A stretch of 64,000 bases of DNA, taken from an uncultured Rhodopila sp. Its GTDB lineage: Bacteria > Pseudomonadota > Alphaproteobacteria > Acetobacterales > Acetobacteraceae. The notes below the pieces were generated by a model. The model was not told the origin of the DNA, did not search any database, and saw nothing but the letters and a program-made list of their open reading frames with translations. Shown here piece after piece: positions 53,374 to 62,696 of this stretch. Made by a program: the position numbers and the translations under genes. Every line of letters starts with the position of its first letter. The first letter of the stretch is position 1. The stretch spans positions 17,008 through 81,007 of the forward strand of contig CAIZFE010000096.1 of the NCBI GenBank assembly GCA_903932145.1. Reading direction: 5' to 3'.

Positions 53374-54384
53374 ATGACAACCGAACCCACCGTCGTCACC
53401 AGCCGTGACGGCCGCATCGGGCGCATTCTGCTCAACCGTCCCCGCGCCCTGAACGCGCTCGACCTGGCGATGATCCGAGCCTGCGCCGCGATTTTGGAGA
53501 CATGGCGCGAGGACCCGCATGTCGATGCGGTCGTGATCGAAGGCGCCGGCGATCGTGCCTTCTGCGCCGGCGGGGATATCCGCGCCCTGCGCGACGGACA
53601 GCTGTCCGGCGACCGCGCCTCGGTGGATCAGTTCTTCACCGAGGAATACGCGCTGAACGTCACCATCGCCACCTATCCGAAACCATATATTGCGCTGATC
53701 GACGGCATCTGTATGGGCGGCGGTATCGGTATGTCCGTGCATGCTCCCTATCGCGTGGCTACCGAATACGCCGGCTTTGCCATGCCGGAAACCGCGATCG
53801 GCTTCTTTCCGGATATCGGCGCGACCTTCTTGCTGCCGCGCTTGCCGGGGGAACTGGGGACCTACCTCGGGTTGACCGGTCTGCGGATTAACGGCGGCGA
53901 CTCTGTTCACGCCGGACTGGCGACGCACTTTACGTCCCGCGCCCGCCTCCCGGATCTGTCCTCCGCCCTCGCGCGTGACGGCATCGCCGCCCTGGCGGTT
54001 TATAATGAGCCGTTGCCAGCGTTCTCCCTTGCCGATCATCGCGCGGCCATCGACCATTGCTTCGCGGCCGCCACGGTCGGCGAGATCGTCGCGCGCCTGG
54101 AAGCCACGCATGCGGACTGGGCCACGGCCGCGCTGAAATCGCTGCATCATGTGTCACCCTCCGCCCTGCACTGGACCCTCCGCGCGTTGCGCAGGGGGCG
54201 CGACCTTACCCTGAAGCAGGCGCTGGCCGCCGAGTTCGCGTTGACCCGCACCACAATGGCGCACCCTGACTTCGCCGAGGGCGTGCGGGCGATGATCGTG
54301 GATAAGGATCGTACTCCTGCATGGCAGCCCACCAGGATCGAGGATGTGGATCCGAACCGGATCGCGGCCTTGTTCGAAGGGTGA
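53374..54384 (+). CDS. 3-hydroxyisobutyryl-CoA hydrolase-like (crotonase family) protein
   Basis: 336-residue crotonase-fold thioesterase. GRILLNRPRALNALDLAMIR, GAGDRAFCAGGDIRALRDG (oxyanion hole), DGICMGGGIGMSVHAPYRVA and FAMPETAIGFFPDIGATF with the catalytic Glu/Asp, plus the long C-terminal extension (MAHPDFAEGVRAMIVDKDR) of HIBYL-CoA hydrolases. Role in valine catabolism: frees 3-hydroxyisobutyrate. Diverges from the formyltransferase gene. Confidence 0.9.
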   Translation: MTTEPTVVTSRDGRIGRILLNRPRALNALDLAMIRACAAILETWREDPHVDAVVIEGAGDRAFCAGGDIRALRDGQLSGDRASVDQFFTEEYALNVTIATYPKPYIALIDGICMGGGIGMSVHAPYRVATEYAGFAMPETAIGFFPDIGATFLLPRLPGELGTYLGLTGLRINGGDSVHAGLATHFTSRARLPDLSSALARDGIAALAVYNEPLPAFSLADHRAAIDHCFAAATVGEIVARLEATHADWATAALKSLHHVSPSALHWTLRALRRGRDLTLKQALAAEFALTRTTMAHPDFAEGVRAMIVDKDRTPAWQPTRIEDVDPNRIAALFEG

Positions 54385-54483
54385 ATACTGTGTTGCCCGG
54401 GTCGTGCGATTGCGATTTGATCTGGCCGACGATCGCGGGATGTCGTCCCCCGCGACCGAGCAGCCCCAGTTGAAAGCACGCGC

Positions 54484-55305
54484 ATGCCCGCCTTCATCTG
54501 CACGACCTGCGGCTGCCAATATGCCCACACCGAGGCACCGCCGGCCGGCTGCAAAATTTGTCAGGATGACCGTCAATACGTGAATCCGGCCGGTCAGGCC
54601 TGGACCACGCTGGTGTCGATGCGCAACACCTACTTCAACGCGTTCCGCCGGCTGGAACCAGGCCTGATGGGTGTCGGCACATTTCCCGCGTTCGCCATCG
54701 GCCAACGCGCGCTGATCATCCGGACGCCGGCTGGCAACATCCTGTGGGACTGCATCGGCTTCCTCGATGAAACAACCGTCACCATTCTGAAAGCGCTCGG
54801 CGGCATCGCAGCCATCGCCTGTTCGCATCCGCATTTTCTGGGTTCGGTCGTGGAATGGAGCCACGCGTTCGATGGCGCCCCGGTGTATGTGCACGCGATG
54901 GACCGCAAGTTCGTCACACGCCTCGATCCGGTGGTGACGTTCTGGGAAAGTGACCAGCAGGAATTGGCCGAGGGCATCACACTGATCCGCTGTGGCGGAC
55001 ACTTTCCCGGCAGCGCCGTGTTGCATTGGGCGCAGGGGGCCGCCGGGGCCGGCGTGCTGCTGACCGGCGATACGCTACAAGTGCGTCCTGACAAGGGGCT
55101 GACCTTTATGCACAGCTACCCCAATCTTATCCCGCTCGACGCCGCGTCGGTTCGACAAATCGCCGATACGTTAGGTCCGTGGCGGTTTGAAACCCTCTAT
55201 GGTGGTTGGTGGGAGCGCGTGATTTCACAGCGGGCGAAGCAAGTGATGGCGGCCTCGGTGGCGCAATATATCAACGCCGTAACCGGTTCGGCCGAAAGCT
55301 TTTGA
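54484..55305 (+). CDS. MBL-fold metallo-hydrolase with N-terminal rubredoxin-like zinc ribbon
   Basis: 273 residues. The first 25 residues contain CTTCGCQY and CKICQDD, a four-Cys knuckle. The beta-lactamase fold has SHPHFLGSVVEWS in place of the common HxHxDH motif, a second site at GGHFPGSAVLHW and the metal Asp in LLTGDTLQVRPD. This subgroup is usually annotated MBL fold hydrolase of unknown substrate. Its altered first metal motif makes activity uncertain. A 317-base gap with a repeat copy separates it from secA. Confidence 0.85.
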   Translation: MPAFICTTCGCQYAHTEAPPAGCKICQDDRQYVNPAGQAWTTLVSMRNTYFNAFRRLEPGLMGVGTFPAFAIGQRALIIRTPAGNILWDCIGFLDETTVTILKALGGIAAIACSHPHFLGSVVEWSHAFDGAPVYVHAMDRKFVTRLDPVVTFWESDQQELAEGITLIRCGGHFPGSAVLHWAQGAAGAGVLLTGDTLQVRPDKGLTFMHSYPNLIPLDAASVRQIADTLGPWRFETLYGGWWERVISQRAKQVMAASVAQYINAVTGSAESF

Positions 55306-55388
55306 ATATCGGACACGGGGTCCACGGTGTGTCGTGTTCAGCCGATCAAACCGTTGATTTCGCGGCATTCAGTTTGGTGGATCAACGA

Positions 55389-55484
55389 GGGGCCGCCCAT
55401 GACCCGACGGTGCCGCGACAGGTGGCCCGGACAAGCCGGGACATGACAATGGGGGCGAGAGTCGGCCTCAACGCGGACTGGTAT
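55389..55484. repeat. REP-like element, long form
   Basis: Includes a 35-base block (55406-55440) identical to 31833-31867 and a 34-base tail (55451-55484) nearly identical to 29652-29685. The palindrome around GGCCCGGACAAGCCGGG has one arm altered. Confidence 0.7.
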
Positions 55485-55541
55485 TAATCGCTAATCAGGA
55501 TGACCGCTTTTGCCCGAGCGCCAGTGTTTGATCCTATGTCG

Positions 55542-55569
55542 TTGACCCTGGCGCCTCGCGGTCTTATCT
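55542..55569 (+). promoter_or_regulatory. secA promoter candidate
   Basis: TTGACC at 55542-55547 and TTATCT at 55564-55569, 16-base spacing, 55 bases before the secA ATG. Good match for a sigma-70-type promoter in a GC-rich genome, not proven. Confidence 0.4.
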
Positions 55570-55623
55570 GAGCCGAGGCGCGTCTGGGTCCCCACCCGGA
55601 CCGGTCGCCCATGGAAGGTTCGC

Positions 55624-58344
55624 ATGCTCGCCTCAATCGCCCGCGCCCTGTTTGGTTCGTCAAACGATCGCTCCCTGAAAGGCTATCAGCGGCGTGTCGC
55701 GCCGATCAATGCCCTGGAAGACGGTATGAAGGCGTTGTCGGATGCGGCGCTTGCCGCTAAAACCGCTGAATTCCGCGCCCGTCTGGCCGATGGTGCCAGC
55801 CTGGACGACCTACTACCTGAAGCTTTTGCGGTGGTGCGCGAAGCCAGCCGCCGGGTGCTCGGCCAGCGCCATTTCGACGTTCAGCTTGTCGGCGGCATGG
55901 TCTTGCACGACGGCAAAATCTCCGAGATGAAGACTGGCGAGGGCAAGACGCTCGTCGCCACGCTGCCGGTTTACCTGAACGCGCTGGCTGGCAAAGGCGT
56001 GCATGTCGTAACCGTGAACGACTATTTGGCCCGCCGTGACGCCGACTGGATGGGGCAGATCTACAACTTCCTCGGACTGAGCTACGGCGTGGTCGTGCAC
56101 GGCCAGGACGAGGAAACCAAGCGCGCGCAATACGCCGCCGACATCACCTATGGGACCAACAACGAGTTCGGCTTCGACTACCTGCGCGATAATATGAAGT
56201 ACCGCCTGGAGGACATGGTTCAGCGCGAGTTCTTCTACGCCATCGTGGACGAGGTCGACTCCATCCTGATCGACGAAGCGCGCACCCCGCTGATCATCTC
56301 CGGCCCGGCCGAGGACAGCTCTGATCTGTATCGCACTGTCGATCTGGTGGTGAAGGAACTGGTGAAGGATCCGACGACCTACGACAAGGACGAAAAATTC
56401 AAGACGGTGTCGCTGACCGAACCCGGGAGCGAACGCGTCGAGGACATGTTGAAAGAATCCGGTGTTATCACCGAGGGCAACCTGTACGACATTTTCAACG
56501 TCTCGGTCGTCCACCACGTCCAGCAATCGGTTCGCGCCCACACCCTGTTCGCCCGCGACGTCGATTACATCGTGCGCGAAGACCAGGTGATCATCATCGA
56601 CGAGTTCACCGGCCGCATGATGCAGGGCCGCCGCTACTCCGAGGGCCTGCATCAGGCGCTGGAAGCGAAGGAACACGTCACCGTCCAGGCGGAAAACCAG
56701 ACGCTGGCGTCGATCACCTTCCAGAACTATTTCCGCCTATATCCCAAGCTTTCCGGCATGACCGGCACGGCGATGACGGAAGCCGACGAATTCGCCGAGA
56801 TCTACAAGCTGGACGTGGTCGAAATTCCCACCAACGTCGCCGTCACCCGCAAGGACGAGGACGACGAGGTCTATCGCTCCGCCGCCGAAAAATACGAGGC
56901 CGTCGCCACGCTGATTGACGAAGCCCGCGCCAAGGGCCAGCCGGTGCTGGTCGGCACCACGTCAATTGAGAAAAGCGAGACCATTTCCGACCTGCTGAAA
57001 AAGAAGAAGGTGCCGCACTCGGTGCTCAACGCGCGCTTCCATGAGCAGGAAGCCGAGATCGTATCACAGGCCGGTGCGCCCGGCGCCGTCGTGATCGCCA
57101 CCAACATGGCCGGCCGCGGCACCGACATTAAGCTCGGTGGCAATCTGGATGTGCGGCTGAAGAAGGAACTCGCCGGGATTGAGGACGAGGCTGAGCGGGC
57201 GGAGCGCGAGGCGGTCATTCGCGCGGAAAACGCCGTCGCGCACCAGGCGGTCCGCGACGCCGGCGGGTTGATGGTGATCGGCACCGAACGCCACGAAAGC
57301 CGCCGCATCGACAATCAGTTGCGCGGCCGGTCGGGCCGCCAGGGCGATCCGGGCCGCTCCCGCTTCTTCCTGTCGCTGGAAGACGACCTGATGCGCATTT
57401 TCGGCTCCGAACGCATGGGCGGAATGTTGCAGCGGCTGGGGCTGAAAGAAGGCGAAGCGATCGTCCACCCCTGGATCAACAAGGCGCTGGAGAAGGCGCA
57501 GAAGAAGGTCGAGGCGCGCAACTTCGATACCCGCAAAAACGTGCTGAAATACGACGACGTGATGAATGCGCAGCGCAAGGAGGTCTATGCCCAGCGCAAG
57601 GAATTCATGAAGCTTGCCGACGTGAACGAAACCATCGCCGATATGCGCGGCGACGTTCTGGCGGTAATGGTCGCGGCTCGGGTGCCGGAAAAGGCGTTCT
57701 CGGAACAGTGGGAACTGGCCGAACTCGCCGCCGACGTGCGCCGCGTGTTCAACCTCGATCTGCCGGTCGAGGCATGGGGCAAAGAGGACGGCATCGACGA
57801 GACCCATTTGCGGGAGCGGATCGAGCGCGCTGTGGATGAAATGATGGCGGCGAAAGCCGCCAACATGGGTCCGGATCTGATGCGGTTCATCAAAAAGAGC
57901 CTGCTGATCCAGACGATCGACGCGGTGTGGAAAGAGCATCTGTATGCGCTGGATCATCTGCGCCAGGGCATCGGCTTGCGTGCCTACGGCCAGCGCGACC
58001 CGCTGAACGAATACAAGTCCGAGGCGTTTGCGCTGTTCAACGCGATGCTGGCCGAACTCAAGGAACGCGTCACCGGCATGCTGGCCCGCGTCGAGCTGGC
58101 GCCGGAACGGCCGATGGAGCCGCCGCCGTTGCCGCATATGATGGAATTGCATGCGGAACCGGAATCCGCGCTGTCCTCCGAACTGGCGCTGGCCGAACCG
58201 CAGCGGCATATCGCGACGGCTCCTCTGCGTATCGTGGCGGTCGATCCGGACGATGAGAGCACCTGGGCCGGGACGCCGCGCAATGCGCTGTGTCCGTGCG
58301 GGACCGGCAAGAAATACAAGCACTGCCACGGGCGTTTGGCGTAA
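55624..58344 (+). CDS. secA: protein translocase ATPase SecA
   Basis: 906-residue motor of the Sec translocon. Walker A in [24 protein letters not shown] region [53 protein letters not shown] (motif VI) and the C-terminal zinc-binding SEC-C tail [14 protein letters not shown]. Drives preproteins across the inner membrane through SecYEG. Full length, no breaks. Confidence 0.98.
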   Translation: MLASIARALFGSSNDRSLKGYQRRVAPINALEDGMKALSDAALAAKTAEFRARLADGASLDDLLPEAFAVVREASRRVLGQRHFDVQLVGGMVLHDGKISEMKTGEGKTLVATLPVYLNALAGKGVHVVTVNDYLARRDADWMGQIYNFLGLSYGVVVHGQDEETKRAQYAADITYGTNNEFGFDYLRDNMKYRLEDMVQREFFYAIVDEVDSILIDEARTPLIISGPAEDSSDLYRTVDLVVKELVKDPTTYDKDEKFKTVSLTEPGSERVEDMLKESGVITEGNLYDIFNVSVVHHVQQSVRAHTLFARDVDYIVREDQVIIIDEFTGRMMQGRRYSEGLHQALEAKEHVTVQAENQTLASITFQNYFRLYPKLSGMTGTAMTEADEFAEIYKLDVVEIPTNVAVTRKDEDDEVYRSAAEKYEAVATLIDEARAKGQPVLVGTTSIEKSETISDLLKKKKVPHSVLNARFHEQEAEIVSQAGAPGAVVIATNMAGRGTDIKLGGNLDVRLKKELAGIEDEAERAEREAVIRAENAVAHQAVRDAGGLMVIGTERHESRRIDNQLRGRSGRQGDPGRSRFFLSLEDDLMRIFGSERMGGMLQRLGLKEGEAIVHPWINKALEKAQKKVEARNFDTRKNVLKYDDVMNAQRKEVYAQRKEFMKLADVNETIADMRGDVLAVMVAARVPEKAFSEQWELAELAADVRRVFNLDLPVEAWGKEDGIDETHLRERIERAVDEMMAAKAANMGPDLMRFIKKSLLIQTIDAVWKEHLYALDHLRQGIGLRAYGQRDPLNEYKSEAFALFNAMLAELKERVTGMLARVELAPERPMEPPPLPHMMELHAEPESALSSELALAEPQRHIATAPLRIVAVDPDDESTWAGTPRNALCPCGTGKKYKHCHGRLA

Positions 58345-58427
58345 AACGCGGCCCGCACTCGGCGGACCAGATTAACTCTGAATGATACAAGCGTGACAAT
58401 GTCTCGCGAAAGCGTCACACTTGCGGG

Positions 58428-59096
58428 GTGAACGTCCTTTCGCCCCCTAAAGCCCGGCTTCAGATTGAGATCGTCCATGATCTCGTCTGCCCCTGGTGCT
58501 ATCTGGGCATCCGTAGGTTGCTGCGGACATTGCGCCGCCGCCCCGATATTGCGTTTGAACTGGTCTGGCGTCCGTTCCTGCTGAACCCCGAAATGCCGCG
58601 CATGGGCATGGCGCGCCCGGACTACGTGGTGCGCAAATTCGGCGGCGAGGACCGGGCCAGGCGCATGTATGCGCAAATCAGCGAAACCGGCCGCAAAGAG
58701 GGGTTGGATTTCCGGTTCGAACGCATCCGCCGCACGCCGTCCTCGATCGATGCGCACCGGTTGGTTCGCTATGCGTCCGGTTATGGCCGAGCGGATAGTT
58801 TGGTGGAGGCGCTGTTCGCGGCCCATTTCACCGATGGGTATGACATCGGCGACCATGGCATCCTGATCGCCGTCGCCACGGCCTGCGGCATGGACCCGCT
58901 GTCGGTGCGCCGCTTCCTGGCCTCCGATGCCGCCACCGAGGGCGTGCATGCGGACAATCTGCGGGCCCACCGGCTGGGGATCAACGGCGTGCCCTGCTTC
59001 GTTGTCGATGGCATGCACGCCATAGCCGGCGCGCAGGAGCCCGAGGTGATTGAGCGGTTGCTCGATATCGCGACGGTCGATGCGGTTCGTTTCTAG
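58428..59096 (+). CDS. DsbA family oxidoreductase (FrnE-like)
   Basis: 222-residue DsbA-type thioredoxin fold. VHDLVCPWCYLGIRRL carries the CPWC active site, GINGVPCFVVDGMHAIAGAQ the cis-Pro loop, and the helical insert RIRRTPSSIDAHRLVRYASG the FrnE pattern. No signal peptide, so probably cytoplasmic like FrnE. Starts with GTG at 58428, 83 bases after secA; the next gene begins before its stop. Confidence 0.9.
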   Translation: MNVLSPPKARLQIEIVHDLVCPWCYLGIRRLLRTLRRRPDIAFELVWRPFLLNPEMPRMGMARPDYVVRKFGGEDRARRMYAQISETGRKEGLDFRFERIRRTPSSIDAHRLVRYASGYGRADSLVEALFAAHFTDGYDIGDHGILIAVATACGMDPLSVRRFLASDAATEGVHADNLRAHRLGINGVPCFVVDGMHAIAGAQEPEVIERLLDIATVDAVRF

Positions 59097-59943
59097 CGTC
59101 TGTGCGTTGATGGTGCTGGCTGCCGGGGCGGCGCTCGCACAGACGCCCTGCGCGGATTGCCGAACCCCCGTTTCGCTGCTTACACTCACGGCTGAAACCA
59201 ATAATGGAAGCGTTCGGATGACCCCAGAGATCAAAGCTCAACTCGCACCGCATGGCGTGCTGCGCGCCGCCATCAACATGGGCAACTTCCTGCTCGTCAC
59301 CGGGCGCGCCGAGAACGGCGATCCGACCGGTGTGTCCCCCGACATGGCGCGTCTGATCGCCGATGCGCTTGGGGTGCCGGTGCAATATGTGCAGTACGCG
59401 AAACCCGGCGAATTGGCGGACGACGCTGGCAAGGACCTCTGGGATATCGGCAACATCGGCGCCGAACCTGCCCGGGCGGAAAAGATCGCCTTTACCGCCG
59501 CGTATGCAGAGATTGAGGCGACCTACATGGTGCCGCCCGGTTCGGCCCTGAAGACTATTGCAGATGTGGACAAGCCCGGTGTGAAGATCGCCGTGTCCGC
59601 GCGGAGTGCCTACGATCTGTGGCTGGAGCGGAACATCAAGCATGCGACGGTGGAACGGACCACCGGTCTGGATGGCGCGTTGAACCTGTTCCTGGGCGGC
59701 GGGTTCGATGCTCTGGCCGGGCTGCGGCCCGGGCTGATCAGCGACGTGAAGAAGATGCCAGGCGCGGTCATTCTGCCCGGCCAGTTTACCGCTGTGCAGC
59801 AGGCGGTCGGGACCGCTCGGTCCAACGCGGCGGCGGCGGCATGGCTGCATGATTTCGTCGAGCAGGCGAAAGCCTCCGGTCAGGTCGCGAAATTTATCGC
59901 TGAGCACAAGGTGAACGGGCTGTCCGTCGCGCCTCCGGGCTGA
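59080..59943 (+). CDS. transporter substrate-binding protein (SBP_bac_3 type)
   Basis: 287 residues from ATG 59080, which gives a signal peptide (FVSSVCALMVLAAGAALAQ) and overlaps the previous gene by 17 bases. The amino-acid-binding-type domain has LAPHGVLRAAINMGNFLLVT, GVSPDMARLIADALGVPVQY, DLWDIGNIGAEPARAEKIAF and GTARSNAAAAAWLHDFV. A shorter start at 59218 (MTPEIKAQL) behind GGAAGCG matches the usual N-terminus of this subgroup, which often lacks a signal peptide; both are possible. No permease genes adjoin. Confidence 0.82.
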   Translation: MRFVSSVCALMVLAAGAALAQTPCADCRTPVSLLTLTAETNNGSVRMTPEIKAQLAPHGVLRAAINMGNFLLVTGRAENGDPTGVSPDMARLIADALGVPVQYVQYAKPGELADDAGKDLWDIGNIGAEPARAEKIAFTAAYAEIEATYMVPPGSALKTIADVDKPGVKIAVSARSAYDLWLERNIKHATVERTTGLDGALNLFLGGGFDALAGLRPGLISDVKKMPGAVILPGQFTAVQQAVGTARSNAAAAAWLHDFVEQAKASGQVAKFIAEHKVNGLSVAPPG

Positions 59944-59951
59944 GGGCATGC

Positions 59952-59978
59952 GTCAGAGGGAGTACGCCTCCCTCTGAC
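59952..59978. terminator. bidirectional hairpin between convergent genes
   Basis: Perfect 11-bp arms GTCAGAGGGAG (59952-59962) and CTCCCTCTGAC (59968-59978) with a TACGC loop, between the stops of the binding protein and the FN3 protein. No T-run. Confidence 0.6.
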
Positions 59979-59988
59979 ACCTGAGCCG

Positions 59989-61065
59989 TTAGGACACCGT
60001 GATCGGCGAGGACACCAGCGCACCGGTGGTGACGCTGCCGGAGCCTTGCGCCAGCATCCATAGATAATATGTGCCCGCCGTGGCCGGTGCGTTGAAGTAT
60101 TGCGCCCATCCGTTGGTTTGGCCGTCGGCGGCTGCCACGATCAGGCCGGCTGTCGGGATCGTCGTGTTGCTGGTTGACCATGCGAACGCGGCGCCGGTGA
60201 CGGCGGTAGGCGCTGCCGTCGCGAACAGCATCACGCCGCCATTCGGTGCGACGCTGGTGTTGTGGGTCTGAGTCGCCGCGGCGGTCCAGGCTCCGGGTGC
60301 GACGGTCGCTCCTCGGGTCGTACCCGTGGTGATGCCCGACCACGCGCCGGGACTGGCGGCGGCGTTGGTGGCCTGGACCTGGATGTCGATCGCTGTTGCT
60401 CCGCTGAGGCCGTTCAGCGTGTACGGGCTGGTAACGGCGGACACGGTCGTCCAGGTGCCGGCTCCGGTTGGGCTGGAGCGCAGGTTGTAGCCTGTCGCCG
60501 CGCCGTGCGTGCTGTCGGTCGGTGGGGCGGTCCAAGTAACGGACAATTTGGAATTGGTGCCGTCCGGTGGCGGCGCAACGCTGGTGATCGCCGGGGCGTT
60601 CGGTGCGTACGGCCCGGCCGAGGCGGTGGTCAGCGTGCTGGTGGCCGACCAGGCGCTGGTGCCTGCGGCATTCGCGCTTTGAACCTGCACGTCGTAGGCC
60701 GATCCGGCCGCGAGGCCCGATAGGATGTAGGGGCTGGTGACAATTGACACTGTCGTCCAGGTGGCAGTTCCGGACGGGCTGAACCGGACGTTGAAACTGG
60801 TGGCGGCACTGTGCGAGGCGTCAACCCCCGGAGAGGTCCAGGTCACGGTCAGCGCGCTGCCGCTGCCTTGCGCCAGCGATGCGGCGGCGGGCGTGTTGGG
60901 GATGTGGATGACCGGTTGGGTCATCGCCGGGACGGACGGCGCACCCGACCAGCCATCGGCTGGTTGCTGCCACCGCGTTTGCGGCGGCGGCGAGGCCGGG
61001 TGTCCGAGGGCGTGAACCCCTGTGATGTGGGGGTTTTTCTCAAGCAGTGTAGGCGATTTGGGCAT
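59989..61065 (-). CDS. fibronectin type III repeat protein
   Basis: 358 residues. After a Pro-rich N-terminal 60 residues come two FN3 domains (residues about 65-150 and 160-250), recognisable by LTVTWTSPGVDASHSAATSF / YDVQVQSANAAGTSAWS and LSVTWTAPPTDSTHGAATGY / IDIQVQATNAAASPGAWS. The last 100 residues (THNTSVAPNGGVMLFATAAP) form another beta domain. No signal peptide is seen. Similar FN3 arrays occur in phage tail and secreted carbohydrate-active proteins; neither context is present here. Confidence 0.7.
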   Translation of the reverse strand: MPKSPTLLEKNPHITGVHALGHPASPPPQTRWQQPADGWSGAPSVPAMTQPVIHIPNTPAAASLAQGSGSALTVTWTSPGVDASHSAATSFNVRFSPSGTATWTTVSIVTSPYILSGLAAGSAYDVQVQSANAAGTSAWSATSTLTTASAGPYAPNAPAITSVAPPPDGTNSKLSVTWTAPPTDSTHGAATGYNLRSSPTGAGTWTTVSAVTSPYTLNGLSGATAIDIQVQATNAAASPGAWSGITTGTTRGATVAPGAWTAAATQTHNTSVAPNGGVMLFATAAPTAVTGAAFAWSTSNTTIPTAGLIVAAADGQTNGWAQYFNAPATAGTYYLWMLAQGSGSVTTGALVSSPITVS

Positions 61066-61156
61066 TTCGCGTGCGGCTCCTGTTAGCGCCGCGTGGATAG
61101 GGTGCGTGAGTTTTGGTTATCCAGAGTTAGTTAGTATAAATATCTCTGCGGCTCGG

Positions 61157-61567
61157 TCATGGCTTGGTTGGTTCCAGAACCAGTTGGGTCTGGGTGATCT
61201 GCGCAACCGCCCGGCCGGCCTCCGTGGTAACGCGGGTTTGCCAGACCATGGTGCGGCGGCCGCGATGGACCGGCGTTGTCTCCCCGAGGATTTTGGTGCC
61301 GACAGGGGCCGGGGCCAGGAAGTTGGTCTTCGATTCAATGGTGGTGGTGCCGGCTCCGTCGCGCAGATTCAGGATCGTCGCGGCGGCACCGAGCGTGTCG
61401 GCGAAGGCCATGATGGCGCCGCCGTGCAGGATCGCGGGTTGGGTGCAGAGATCGTCGCGCACGAGCAGTTCGGCGGTGACGCGTTCCTTGCTGGCGCTGG
61501 TGAAGTGGATGCCGAGCAGCTCGGCGAAGGGCAACGGCGATTGCCGCAGGCGGTCGAGGTCGTCCAT
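61157..61567 (-). CDS. PaaI family hotdog-fold thioesterase
   Basis: 136-residue hotdog thioesterase. QPAILHGGAIMAFADTLGAA is the PaaI-type active-site helix (HGG with the Asp), followed by ESKTNFLAPAPVGTKILGET and GRRTMVWQTRVTTEAGRAVA. Hydrolyses an acyl-CoA thioester. Standalone. Confidence 0.9.
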   Translation of the reverse strand: MDDLDRLRQSPLPFAELLGIHFTSASKERVTAELLVRDDLCTQPAILHGGAIMAFADTLGAAATILNLRDGAGTTTIESKTNFLAPAPVGTKILGETTPVHRGRRTMVWQTRVTTEAGRAVAQITQTQLVLEPTKP

Positions 61568-61675
61568 GAGGTCCTCCCTGGTTTGGTCTATGCCGGTTCC
61601 GGCTTGGGGTAGGTTCTACCGCACGCGGGCTGATAACAACTCCCCCTGTCGCGCGCCGCCGGCCGGTTGGGGGAT

Positions 61676-61719
61676 TTGATTGAGTTTACGCGCCTGACTA
61701 TGTTATCCTGACAGGATAA
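61676..61719 (+). promoter_or_regulatory. promoter and palindromic operator of TumE/TumA-like pair
   Basis: TTGATT (61676-61681) and TATGTT (61699-61704) at 17-base spacing. Arms TTATCCTG (61703-61710) and CAGGATAA (61712-61719), a perfect palindrome with one central base, overlap the -10 box and abut the first GTG of the toxin remnant. Confidence 0.65.
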
Positions 61720-61722
61720 GTG

Positions 61723-62143
61723 GTGAGGTGGCCGATTTCGGACGAGCACACACTCGAATACCTACTGGGGTTTGATGGCCGTATCCACACTCTCGAATAA
61801 GGCTATTGGCTGAAATTCGAGATCAAACGCGGGTCGCCTATGCCAGAGCGGCCGGCACGGGCTGCGGTATTCTTTCACGCTGCATGCCCCTGACGGCAAA
61901 CGGTTGATGGGCTTCGACAACCCGCATCGCCTGACACCGGCTGGTGGACGCTATCGCCGACGGGCCGAAGAGCACGATCATTGGCACCGGCACGGCAATG
62001 ATCCGGGGAGGGCTTACGCGTTCACGACCGCCGACCAACTGCTGGCGGACTTCGAACGGGAAGTCAGACGTATCCTGGCGGAACGCGGGGTTAGCGACGA
62101 GGTGATTGACGACGGCACAACAACGGAACGAGAAACAGATTGA
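61723..62143 (+). pseudogene. TumE-family toxin (DUF6516), interrupted
   Basis: Begins near the GTG codons at 61720/61723: DEHTLEYLLGFDGRIHTLE, then an in-frame TAA (61798-61800) directly before GYWLKFEIKR. A further frame change near 61850 leads to RHGLRYSFTLHAPDGKRLMG, then AYAFTTADQLLADFEREVRR to the stop at 62143. These blocks match the DUF6516/TumE toxin family in order. One stop and one shift make it inactive. The original stop still overlaps the antitoxin start (TTGA). Confidence 0.7.
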
Positions 62144-62520
62144 AAATTCAAAGCCTGGGTAGTCTCATCAATGAGATGCGGGCGGTGGCTCGCGGGGAGG
62201 CCGTGGCGCCGGCCGATGCGGCGGCCCCGAGCGCGGACTCCGCTGAGGCGGTGATCCGTCTGCTGACTCCGGCGAACCGCGAGCTGCTGCGCACCATCCG
62301 GGACGCCAAGCCCCAATCGGTCGCCGAACTGGCTCGGCTGACCAAGCGCGCGGAACCGAATTTGTTGCGGACCCTTGGGAAACTGGAGGCGTTTGGACTA
62401 CTGGAAATGCGGATGGTCGATCGTCGGCGGGTGCCGACGGTACTGGTGGGGAAGTTGCACGTTGAGATCGACCCATACGTGATGGCGGACAGGATTGAGG
62501 CGAGTTTGGTGAACGGCTGA
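62140..62520 (+). CDS. TumA-like antitoxin / MarR-type HTH protein (HVO_A0114 family)
   Basis: 126 residues, TTG start at 62140 overlapping the toxin stop. The first 45 residues are a flexible Ala-rich arm (KIQSLGSLINEMRAVARGEA); the rest is a winged helix (VAELARLTKRAEPNLLRTLG, KLEAFGLLEMRMVDRRRVPT). This HTH family is the usual partner of DUF6516/TumE toxins. It looks intact although the toxin is broken, and the upstream palindrome is preserved, so it may persist as an orphan antitoxin and repressor. Confidence 0.78.
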   Translation: MKIQSLGSLINEMRAVARGEAVAPADAAAPSADSAEAVIRLLTPANRELLRTIRDAKPQSVAELARLTKRAEPNLLRTLGKLEAFGLLEMRMVDRRRVPTVLVGKLHVEIDPYVMADRIEASLVNG

Positions 62521-62678
62521 GCGGGGACCAAACGCGCCGGGCCTCGATCGTTCCGCGTCAGCTAATGGATGACGACACTACGTCACCGGCTATTGCCGAC
62601 GAGGCGATCAGTGCGGTGCCGCGGCATCCTCGGCGAGATCGTCCAAACATCACGCACTACTTGAGACTTGCATAGGCG

Positions 62679-62690
62679 CACCATATGGTG
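62679..62690. promoter_or_regulatory. perfect 12-base palindrome upstream of PIN remnant
   Basis: CACCATATGGTG ends six bases before the ATG of the PIN pseudogene. Could be an operator for the adjacent RHH antitoxin, as seen for other pairs here. Confidence 0.4.
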
Positions 62691-62696
62691 GGCGAT

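Noticed and set aside
55813..58329. Long open frames opposite secA
   Set aside because: Shadows caused by GC-rich codon use; secA is certain on the + strand.
59989..61065. FN3 protein as phage tail fibre
   Set aside because: Domain type would allow it, but there are no neighbouring phage genes.
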